6,361 nucleotides of DNA from Candidatus Brocadiaceae bacterium (lineage in GTDB: Bacteria > Planctomycetota > Brocadiia > Brocadiales > Bathyanammoxibiaceae): positions 1 to 6,361 of the forward strand of contig JASEHG010000114.1 in the NCBI GenBank assembly GCA_030018855.1, written 5' to 3'. Positions within the stretch are counted from its first letter, which is position 1, and the number at the start of each line of letters is the position of its first letter. A program made the position numbers and the translations under genes. A model generated the notes under the pieces. That model was given only the letters and a program-made list of their open reading frames with translations, was not told the DNA's origin and ran no database searches. Below are positions 1 through 5,838 of the stretch, piece after piece.

Positions 1-30
1 GGTGTCTTTCGTGGGTCTCAGAAAAACACC
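1..30. repeat. Imperfect inverted repeat at the left edge
   Basis: GGTGT at 1-5 pairs with ACACC at 26-30. Pairing continues through 7-10 with 21-24 after one C/A mismatch, leaving a 10-nt loop. The element lies beyond the 3' end of glmS and could be part of its transcript end. Read on the glmS strand, the region is T-rich just before this stem. It may equally be chance or the edge of a larger element cut by the window. Confidence 0.25.
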
Positions 31-44
31 AAAGCTCAGGAATC

Positions 45-64
45 TCCCCTCTAAAAAGAGGGGA
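45..64 (-). terminator. Hairpin downstream of glmS, possible transcript end
   Basis: TCCCCTCT (45-52) pairs perfectly with AGAGGGGA (57-64) around a four-base AAAA loop, giving an 8-bp GC-rich stem 15 bp past the glmS stop codon. On the glmS (minus) strand no uninterrupted T tract follows the stem; the nearest T-rich stretch is about 17-20 bases further on, near 22-35. It is therefore not a classical intrinsic terminator. A 3'-end stabilising hairpin or a copy of an interspersed palindromic repeat is equally possible. Confidence 0.35.
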
Positions 65-78
65 TTAAGGGGTGTGTC

Positions 79-1920
79 CTACTCTACCGTTACGCTCTTT
101 GCCAGGTTGCGGGGCTTATCTACGTCACAGCCCTTCATTACGGCTATGTGATAGGCAAGGAGTTGTAAGGGGACAATGGAGAGGACAGGTACTAGTGGGT
201 CTATAGTCTGGGGGATGTAGAATACGTGGTCTACCTTATCCTTGATGGTTGAATCCCCCTCGGTGGCAATGGCTATAATCCTACCCCCCCTGGCCTTGAC
301 CTCCTCTATGTTGGTGAGGATCTTACCATAGGCCCTGTCTCTGGTGGCAATGAAGACCACGGGCATCTCCGGGCTTATGAGTGCTATCGGACCGTGCTTC
401 ATCTCTGCGGCGGGGTAGCCCTCGGCGTGGATATAGGAGACCTCCTTTAATTTCAGGGCGCCTTCCAGGGCCACTGGAAAATTGTATCCCCTGCCAAGAT
501 AAAGGAAGTTGGTACTGTCCTTGTAAAGCCTGGCTATCTCTATGATTTCTTCCTCGCTCTGGAGGATGGTCTCTACCTGTTCCGGTAGCCTGTTCAATTC
601 CTGGAGCATCTTCCGGCCCTTTTCTTTTTGCATCCCCCTGGCCCTCGCTATGGATAGAGTTAGTAGGTACAGAACTGCGAGCTGGGAGGTGAAGGCCTTG
701 GTAGAGGCTACGCCTATCTCTGGCCCGGCGTGGAGGTATACACCCCCTTCCGCCTCTCGTGCAATACTGCTACCCACCACGTTACATATAGCCAGGGCAG
801 TGGCCCCCCTCCGCTTTGCCTCCTTCATGGCAGACAGGGTATCGGCCGTCTCCCCTGACTGACTGATGGCGATGGCTACCGTGCCCTCCTCCAGGATGGG
901 ATCCCTGTAACGGAACTCGGAGGCATACTCTACCTCTACCGGGATACGGGCGAGTTCTTCCATCATATACTCACCCACCAACCCTGCGTGCCAGCTAGTA
1001 CCACAGCCAAGGATTATGACCCTCTTAAGCTGGTCTAGCAGTTCCCGTTTCTCAAAGAACATGCCCAGCCTGGGCCACCCATTAACCTCATCCACCCTTC
1101 CCCTCAGGGCATTCAGTATTGAACCCGGTTGCTCATGTATCTCTTTGTGCATGAAGTGGTGGTGGCCACTCTTCTCTATCATCTCCAGGTTCCAGTGTAT
1201 CTCTTCCACCTTCTTTCTGACAGGGACCCCCTCCCCAGTAGTGGTTATTATTCCGTTTCTGGTTATCACCGCCACCTCGCCATTCTCCAGGTAGACAATC
1301 TTTCGTGTATGTTCCAGGATGGCAGCCACGTCAGAGGCCGCAAAATACTCCCCCTCTCCCAGACCTATGAGCATGGGACTACTGTCTCTGGCCACCACAA
1401 GTTTATCTGGTTCTTCCACACAGAGGACCGCTATACCATAGGTACCCTCTACCTCCTGGAGCGCGGAACGGACGGCGATGGCAAGGTCGCCACGATAGTA
1501 TTTCTCTATCAAGTGGACCAACACCTCCGTGTCTGTATCACTGGAGAAGATGTACCCTTCCTCCAGGAGTGTGGCCTTCAGGTACTCGTAGTTTTCAATA
1601 ATGCCGTTATGCACCAGGGCAATCTTGCCATGGCAATCAAGGTGGGGATGGGCGTTCCTGGAGGTAGGGAGCCCATGGGTAGCCCAGCGGGTATGGGCAA
1701 TCCCAATGGTGGCCTGCATGGAGGGACCTTGCCACTTCTGGTCCTTTAACTCTGCCTCAAGGGATTCTATCCTGCCTGCTGACTTTACATTATGGATTTC
1801 CCCCCCCTCCAGCAAGGCAACACCGGCAGAATCGTACCCCCGGTATTCTAACCTCTTTAGCCCATCAAGGAGGATTGGCAGGGCCTCCCTATGGCCTACA
1901 TATCCCACTATACCACACAT
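79..1920 (-). CDS. glmS: Glutamine--fructose-6-phosphate aminotransferase (isomerizing)
   Basis: This cytoplasmic enzyme converts fructose-6-phosphate and glutamine to glucosamine-6-phosphate and glutamate, the entry step to UDP-GlcNAc, peptidoglycan and other amino-sugar polymers. At 613 aa it is full length for the family. The N-terminal class II glutaminase domain (about 1-220) begins MCGIVG, so Cys2 becomes the N-terminal nucleophile after Met removal. RWATHG (78-83), HNGIIENY (104-111) and SSDTDTEVL (126-134) form its glutamine site. Two SIS sugar-isomerase domains follow: GCGTSWHAG (305-313) and SQSGETADT (353-361) in the first, and EGALKLKEVSYIHAEG (486-501) in the second. The C-terminal tail KPRNLAKSVTVE carries Lys608, equivalent to the lysine that forms the Schiff base with the sugar. 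The ATG start is fixed by the requirement for Cys2 and by a good Shine-Dalgarno 7 bases upstream. It diverges from pgi, which interconverts the substrate pool. No glmS ribozyme was recognised in the short leader. The assignment is secure. Confidence 0.98.
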   Translation of the reverse strand: MCGIVGYVGHREALPILLDGLKRLEYRGYDSAGVALLEGGEIHNVKSAGRIESLEAELKDQKWQGPSMQATIGIAHTRWATHGLPTSRNAHPHLDCHGKIALVHNGIIENYEYLKATLLEEGYIFSSDTDTEVLVHLIEKYYRGDLAIAVRSALQEVEGTYGIAVLCVEEPDKLVVARDSSPMLIGLGEGEYFAASDVAAILEHTRKIVYLENGEVAVITRNGIITTTGEGVPVRKKVEEIHWNLEMIEKSGHHHFMHKEIHEQPGSILNALRGRVDEVNGWPRLGMFFEKRELLDQLKRVIILGCGTSWHAGLVGEYMMEELARIPVEVEYASEFRYRDPILEEGTVAIAISQSGETADTLSAMKEAKRRGATALAICNVVGSSIAREAEGGVYLHAGPEIGVASTKAFTSQLAVLYLLTLSIARARGMQKEKGRKMLQELNRLPEQVETILQSEEEIIEIARLYKDSTNFLYLGRGYNFPVALEGALKLKEVSYIHAEGYPAAEMKHGPIALISPEMPVVFIATRDRAYGKILTNIEEVKARGGRIIAIATEGDSTIKDKVDHVFYIPQTIDPLVPVLSIVPLQLLAYHIAVMKGCDVDKPRNLAKSVTVE

Positions 1921-1927
1921 ACTGGAA

Positions 1928-1934
1928 CCTCCCT
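1928..1934 (-). promoter_or_regulatory. Ribosome binding site of glmS
   Basis: On the minus strand AGGGAGG lies 7 bases before the glmS ATG, a near-ideal Shine-Dalgarno. It confirms the start. It also contrasts with the next two plus-strand genes, neither of which has a recognisable Shine-Dalgarno at its likely start. Confidence 0.8.
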
Positions 1935-1965
1935 ATAAAGGAGACAGGATTCCCCTCTCACCTCT

Positions 1966-1990
1966 AATCCCATAATAATTAACAAAAACA
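1966..1990. promoter_or_regulatory. AT-rich segment between divergent genes, possible promoter region
   Basis: This is the only AT-rich stretch in the 168-bp divergent gap. It contains CATAAT (1971-1976) on the plus strand and TATTAT on the minus strand over 1972-1977, either of which could serve as a -10 element. I found no convincing -35 hexamer at 16-18 bp for either direction. The glmS promoter must lie in this gap, and pgi most likely uses it as well, but neither exact site is determined. Confidence 0.25.
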
Positions 1991-2017
1991 CTGGGGGAAT
2001 TCAAGAAGAAAGAATAC

Positions 2018-2050
2018 GGGATTCAGTCCGCCTGAGGCGGATTGTATCCT
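2018..2050. repeat. Strong imperfect hairpin (TCCGCC-TGA-GGCGGA core)
   Basis: The core arms TCCGCC (2027-2032) and GGCGGA (2036-2041) are perfect inverted repeats around TGA. Pairing continues outward through 2018-2026 with 2042-2050, with one T/T mismatch and two G-T wobbles, giving about 14 paired positions. No T tract follows on the plus strand, and the element lies upstream of pgi rather than behind a gene, so a terminator is unlikely. The form resembles the small interspersed palindromes found between genes in many environmental genomes. That resemblance is from memory, since only one intergenic copy is visible here. Confidence 0.55.
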
Positions 2051-2084
2051 TGATTCTATGCCCTGAATTCTGTATCCTGAATTC
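2040..2084 (+). repeat. Degenerate tandem repeat of about 13 bp ending at the pgi start
   Basis: Successive units start GATTGTATCCTT (2040), GATTCTATGCCCT (2052), GAATTCTGTATCCT (2065) and GAATTC (2079), sharing the pattern GA(A)TTCTGTATCCT at 12-14 bp spacing. Another GAATTC lies at 1997-2002, on the other side of the adjacent hairpin. Together these look like one composite repeat element of about 90 bp (1997-2084) inserted in, or evolved from, the pgi leader. The units run to within five bases of the probable pgi ATG and occupy the place where a ribosome binding site would be expected. Confidence 0.5.
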
Positions 2085-2088
2085 CCTT

Positions 2089-3435
2089 ATGGAAATGCTC
2101 CGCACAGATTTTAAAAATATGCTCGGGGATAATGTGGGAATCCATGGGCTTACACCTGCCGAGTTGCAAAGGCTGGGAAGGCAAGCCAGCCGCCATCTCA
2201 AAAAGATAAAGGAAGAGAGGACTAAGGGGTGTCATCCCTTCCTGGACCTGCCTTATCAAAAGGGGGTGGCCGAGATGATAAAAGGGATTGCCGGGGAACT
2301 GAGGTCCTGGGCAAAAGATTTTGTGGTGCTGGGTATAGGCGGCTCTGCGTTGGGCAATATCGCCCTGCACCAGGCCCTTAATCCTCCTTATATCAGTGGC
2401 CATGAGAACCCCAGGATTCACGTCATAGACACCGTAGACCCAGACCTGTTTGACGGATTACTCAAATCCCTTGACCTGAGACACACGGTTTTTAATGTTA
2501 TCTCCAAGTCTGGCACCACAGTGGAGACCGTGGCCCAGTTTCTAATAGTGCGGGAGAGGCTGAAGGACAGTCTGGGGAATGCCTACCCGAAGCATATCAT
2601 AACCATTACGGACCCCGAAGATGGCGCCCTCAGGAGGCTGGCAGAAAGGGAGGGCTACGTACAATTATTTATCCCCAAGGGGGTGGGGGGGAGATATTCT
2701 GTCCTTAGCCCCGTAGGGCTACTCTCGGCGGCCGTCGGTGGCATCAATATTGACGAACTCCTTATGGGTGCTGTGGAGATGGACAAATCCACCCTGGGTG
2801 GACAACAAGAGACTGTGGAGGAAAATCCGGCCATGCTGGGGGCCTGCCTTCAATACCTGAGCTACAAAAGAGGCAGACACATCACCGTGATAATGCCCTA
2901 CTCCTCGGCCTTAGAGGCTGTGGGGGAGTGGTTCTGTCAGCTCTGGGCGGAGAGCCTGGGGAAGAAGTCCTCTCTTAAGGGCAAAGTTATTCATTGCGGT
3001 CCTACGCCAGTCAGGGCCTTAGGCCCCACCGACCAGCACTCCCAACTCCAGCTTTACATGGAGGGGCCGTTTGATAAGGTTATAACCTTCCTGGCGGTGG
3101 AGAAGTTCAAGTCCAGTGTAGAAATCCCCCAATCCCCCGAGGCAGATTTCCGATACCTTTCAGGGCATACCCTGGCGGGGCTTGTGGAGGCGGAGCGCAG
3201 GGGGACAGAGTTGGCCCTTACCGAGGCAGGGCGTCCCAGCTACACTATATATCTCCCCGAACTCTCCGCCTTTCATGTAGGGGGACTCCTTTATATGTTC
3301 CAGGTACAGACGGCCCTGGCAGGAAAGCTCTTCGGCATAAATCCCTTTGACCAGCCAGGGGTAGAAGCAGGAAAGGCCCATACCTCTGCCCTCTTAGGGA
3401 AGGATAAGGGGACGTTGCAACATGCCCCCAATTAG
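2089..3435 (+). CDS. pgi: Glucose-6-phosphate isomerase
   Basis: This cytoplasmic enzyme interconverts glucose-6-phosphate and fructose-6-phosphate in glycolysis and gluconeogenesis. From the ATG chosen here it is 448 aa, typical of the shorter bacterial PGI form (about 450 aa) rather than the 550-aa type of E. coli. Visible features are VVLGIGGSALG (79-89), the phosphate-binding SKSGTT (139-144), signature GGRYSVLS (200-207), ESLGKK with catalytic Glu288, TDQHSQ with His317, and the C-terminal signature NPFDQPGVEAGK (418-429) with catalytic Lys429. All key residues are present. The start is uncertain. ATG 2089 gives MEMLRTDF and ATG 2095 gives MLRTDF, which looks like a natural family N-terminus. 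The reading frame stays open upstream to a TTG at 2050, but those 13 extra codons are repeat sequence. No start has a good Shine-Dalgarno. It diverges from glmS, which uses the product fructose-6-phosphate. The stop codon sits at the base of a hairpin. Confidence 0.96.
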   Translation: MEMLRTDFKNMLGDNVGIHGLTPAELQRLGRQASRHLKKIKEERTKGCHPFLDLPYQKGVAEMIKGIAGELRSWAKDFVVLGIGGSALGNIALHQALNPPYISGHENPRIHVIDTVDPDLFDGLLKSLDLRHTVFNVISKSGTTVETVAQFLIVRERLKDSLGNAYPKHIITITDPEDGALRRLAEREGYVQLFIPKGVGGRYSVLSPVGLLSAAVGGINIDELLMGAVEMDKSTLGGQQETVEENPAMLGACLQYLSYKRGRHITVIMPYSSALEAVGEWFCQLWAESLGKKSSLKGKVIHCGPTPVRALGPTDQHSQLQLYMEGPFDKVITFLAVEKFKSSVEIPQSPEADFRYLSGHTLAGLVEAERRGTELALTEAGRPSYTIYLPELSAFHVGGLLYMFQVQTALAGKLFGINPFDQPGVEAGKAHTSALLGKDKGTLQHAPN

Positions 3436-3457
3436 GCTGGGGACAGAGCCCCAGCCT
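3434..3457 (+). terminator. GC-rich hairpin overlapping the pgi stop
   Basis: GGCTGGGG (3435-3442) pairs perfectly with CCCCAGCC (3449-3456) around the loop ACAGAG, and an outer A-T pair (3434/3457) makes a 9-bp stem that includes the last bases of the TAG stop. Only TTAACTAACGTT follows, so the T tract is weak. It may end or attenuate pgi transcription ahead of the redox operon. Its 3' foot is 11 bases before the next ATG, so it could also affect translation initiation there. Confidence 0.5.
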
Positions 3458-3468
3458 TAACTAACGTT

Positions 3469-5838
3469 ATGATACAAAGCTTCCAAGAGTTCACACGACG
3501 TCAGTTCCTCAAATCCGCCTCAGGTGGACTGGCCACGATATTTTTTAACGAGTCCCTCTGGGGGAGGGTGGTGTCCGCCTCAGAAGATTCTAGTGGAAGG
3601 GCCACACCAAACGAGACAGCGGACCAGTGGCTCCCTACCTGCTGTATGATGTGTGGAGGGGCCACGGGGATGCTGGTACATGTGGTAGGGGGCAGGGTAG
3701 AGGGTGTCATGCCCAACGATGAGAACCCTATTGGCACATGTAACGTCTCACAGGACTACGAGAGGGAAAGGGGACGTGGGGCAAAGTTGTGTCCAAAGGG
3801 TAACGCCTCAGTGGCCTCCCTTTATGACCCCGACCGTGTGCCAGTCCCTCTGCGCCGCATAGGTCCCAGGGGTAGCGGGAGATGGGAGGCCATATCCTGG
3901 GAAGAGGCAGTAAAGGAGGTGGCAGGAAGGCTCAGGGAGATTAAAGAGAGATATGGCCCCGAGTCCTTGTTCTGGTGCTCTGAGGATGCCTCTTTCGTAA
4001 ACATACAGAAGGATTTTTGTGAGCTGTACGGCAGCCCTAACTTCTCCATGCACTCTAACATCTGTGACGTGAGCAGGAAGCTGGGGTACAAGCTGGTAAT
4101 GGGTCACGACCGTCCGCTGGGTGACCTGCAGAACTCTAAATACATAATGCTCTTTGGTTGGAATCCCCTGGCCGCCACCAAGTGGGCCCACTTACCCGCA
4201 ATTATTAACCGGGCGAGGGAGCTGGGGGCAAAGCTGGTAGTAGTAGACCCGGTCTTTACCCATACGGCCGCCAAGGCAGATGAGTGGGTGCCCATTAGAC
4301 CTGGCACGGACGGCGCACTGGCCCTGGCTATGGCCCATGTCATAGTAAGGGAAGGACTGTTTGACAGGGATTTTGTCAGGGAATGGACCACTGGCTTTGA
4401 GGAGTTCAGTAGATTCGTAAAGGGCTACTCACCCAAATGGGCCGAGAAGGTCACCTCCGTCCCCAGGGAGACCATTAGCAGGTTGGCCATGGAGCTTGCT
4501 AGCACCAGGCCCTTCGTGGTAGACGCCTGGAGCGGCCCCGGACATCACAGCAACGCCACCCAGGCCATCAGGGCCATTGCATCCCTGCCAGTCCTGCTAG
4601 GCCAGGTTGATAGGGCCGGTACACTCCTCTTCCCTGAGCGTAAGGGACCAAAGAGGCGGGGCCTCCAGTTGGAAAAACCATTGCCCCCAAGGGTGGATGG
4701 GTTGGGCACTAAATATCCCTTCGGACACGGTTCGGGCATATACTGTGAGGCGAGGGATGCCATGCTCACGGGCAAGCCCTATCAGCTACACGCAGGGGTC
4801 TTCGTCTTTCAGAACTTCGTGATGGCCGTGCCTAACACCAGTAAGAACGTAGAGGCACTGAAGCGTCTGGACTTTATAGTGGCGGTTGATACCCTCCTCT
4901 CAGAAACGGCTGAACTGGCAGATATTGTCATCCCGGGCTCCCACTTCTTTGAGAGGTACGAGCTTATTGCCAACTGGACCACCTGGCCCACCCTTGCCCT
5001 TAGACAGCCCGTGGTTGGTTCTCACGTAAAGGGCATGCCAGAGTACGAGTTCGTCATGGCCCTCGGACGTGAGCTAGGACTAAAGGATAAAGAGGGTAAG
5101 GGTTTTGAAACGAGTTACGAGGGGTATATGGATGCAGAGCTCAAGTCGGGAATAGGTATTGGTCTGGAGGAATTAAAGGGCCTCCCGGGGGCCGTATGGA
5201 AGTCAGGCCAGACCCGTTATGAGAAATATCTGGAAGAGGTAAAAGTACCCGAAGGGGCTATAATTGACGAGAAGGCAGGGATTGTAAGAAATAAAGAGGG
5301 TAAGACCGTGGGCATAAAGCTAAGGGAAAAGATAGTCAGAGGATTTGATACCCCCTCAAAGAAAATAGAATTTTTCTCAAAAGAATTAAAAGAGAAGGCG
5401 TTTGAACCACTGCCCCGTTACGAAGAACCAGAAGACAGATCCACTAAGAAATATCCCCTGTACCTTGTGGCCTGGAAGCAGGCGGAACATACCCACGGCA
5501 GGACGCTCAATAACGCATGGCTGATGGATTTGAAACCCGATAACCCCCTCTGGGTAAACACGGAGACGGGCAAGAGATTGGGCCTGGCAGAAGGTGAGGA
5601 GGTCTGGCTGGAGTCCCCCCATGGAAAGGCCAGGGTGAAGGTACACCTTACGGAGGGTATCCACCCTGAGGTGGTGGGGCTTCATCATGGCTACGGGCAC
5701 TGGGCCTTGGGCAAACTGGCTAAAGGCAAAGGGGTTAACGACGGCCTCTTCATGCCTGGCAAGGCGGAAAGGCTTTCGGGGGAAGGGATTACAAAAGAGG
5801 TGGGGGTAAGGATATACAAGGAGGCCTCTAAGGGATGA
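3469..5838 (+). CDS. Tat-exported molybdopterin oxidoreductase, catalytic subunit (PsrA/PhsA/TtrA-like)
   Basis: This 789-aa protein is the catalytic subunit of a complex iron-sulfur molybdoenzyme of the DMSO reductase superfamily, carrying a bis-MGD cofactor. The N-terminus has a twin-arginine signal, TRRQFLK at 9-15, with a possible cleavage after VSA (35-37), so it should act outside the cytoplasmic membrane. The iron-sulfur domain spans about 55-115: C58-C59-x2-C62-x3-T66, then LCPKGNAS with C108 and the conserved K110. Thr66 stands where a third cysteine ligand is expected. C199 in SNICDVS is the probable Mo ligand. LFGWNP (228-233) and VVDPVFTHTAAKADEW (258-273) match the pterin-binding domains. 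The C-terminal dinucleotide-binding domain runs from about 660 to the end and includes HTHGRT (674-679) and HHGYGHWA (739-746). This layout recalls polysulfide, thiosulfate and tetrathionate reductase-like enzymes, but the substrate cannot be assigned. The frame is closed by a stop upstream and offers no other start before the RR motif, so ATG 3469 is firm although it lacks a Shine-Dalgarno. It overlaps the next gene by four bases. Confidence 0.93.
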   Translation: MIQSFQEFTRRQFLKSASGGLATIFFNESLWGRVVSASEDSSGRATPNETADQWLPTCCMMCGGATGMLVHVVGGRVEGVMPNDENPIGTCNVSQDYERERGRGAKLCPKGNASVASLYDPDRVPVPLRRIGPRGSGRWEAISWEEAVKEVAGRLREIKERYGPESLFWCSEDASFVNIQKDFCELYGSPNFSMHSNICDVSRKLGYKLVMGHDRPLGDLQNSKYIMLFGWNPLAATKWAHLPAIINRARELGAKLVVVDPVFTHTAAKADEWVPIRPGTDGALALAMAHVIVREGLFDRDFVREWTTGFEEFSRFVKGYSPKWAEKVTSVPRETISRLAMELASTRPFVVDAWSGPGHHSNATQAIRAIASLPVLLGQVDRAGTLLFPERKGPKRRGLQLEKPLPPRVDGLGTKYPFGHGSGIYCEARDAMLTGKPYQLHAGVFVFQNFVMAVPNTSKNVEALKRLDFIVAVDTLLSETAELADIVIPGSHFFERYELIANWTTWPTLALRQPVVGSHVKGMPEYEFVMALGRELGLKDKEGKGFETSYEGYMDAELKSGIGIGLEELKGLPGAVWKSGQTRYEKYLEEVKVPEGAIIDEKAGIVRNKEGKTVGIKLREKIVRGFDTPSKKIEFFSKELKEKAFEPLPRYEEPEDRSTKKYPLYLVAWKQAEHTHGRTLNNAWLMDLKPDNPLWVNTETGKRLGLAEGEEVWLESPHGKARVKVHLTEGIHPEVVGLHHGYGHWALGKLAKGKGVNDGLFMPGKAERLSGEGITKEVGVRIYKEASKG
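5818..5824 (+). promoter_or_regulatory. Ribosome binding site for the ferredoxin-type subunit
   Basis: AAGGAGG lies inside the last codons of the molybdoenzyme gene, 10 bases before the ATG at 5835. With the ATGA stop/start overlap, it supports that start and suggests translational coupling of the two subunits. Confidence 0.7.

Noticed and set aside
1129..1749. 206-aa open frame on the plus strand, opposite glmS
   Set aside because: It lies wholly antisense to the well-supported glmS, has no recognisable domain and no ribosome binding site. It is a shadow of the real gene's codon bias, as are the smaller frames at 542-862, 1016-1294 and 1601-1975.
1921..1990. glmS ribozyme or riboswitch in the glmS leader
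   Set aside because: The leader before the start codon is short and shows none of the expected long pseudoknotted structure; only a Shine-Dalgarno is clear.
2018..2050. Intrinsic terminator
   Set aside because: The stem is strong, but it lies upstream of both divergent genes and has no T tract, so no transcript would be expected to end there.
2040..2084. CRISPR array
   Set aside because: The units are 12-14 bp, degenerate and contiguous with no spacers, so this is a simple tandem repeat.
2001..2421. Minus-strand open frames over the pgi start (2001-2201 and 2056-2421)
   Set aside because: They overlap the conserved pgi N-terminus and translate repeat sequence, with no recognisable protein features.
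3469..5838. Formate dehydrogenase or periplasmic nitrate reductase assignment
   Set aside because: The N-terminal motif and the C199 context (SNICDVS) fit PsrA/PhsA/TtrA-like enzymes better, and the C-terminal HTHGRT and HHGYGHWA segments also point that way. Even so, the exact substrate is not supported.
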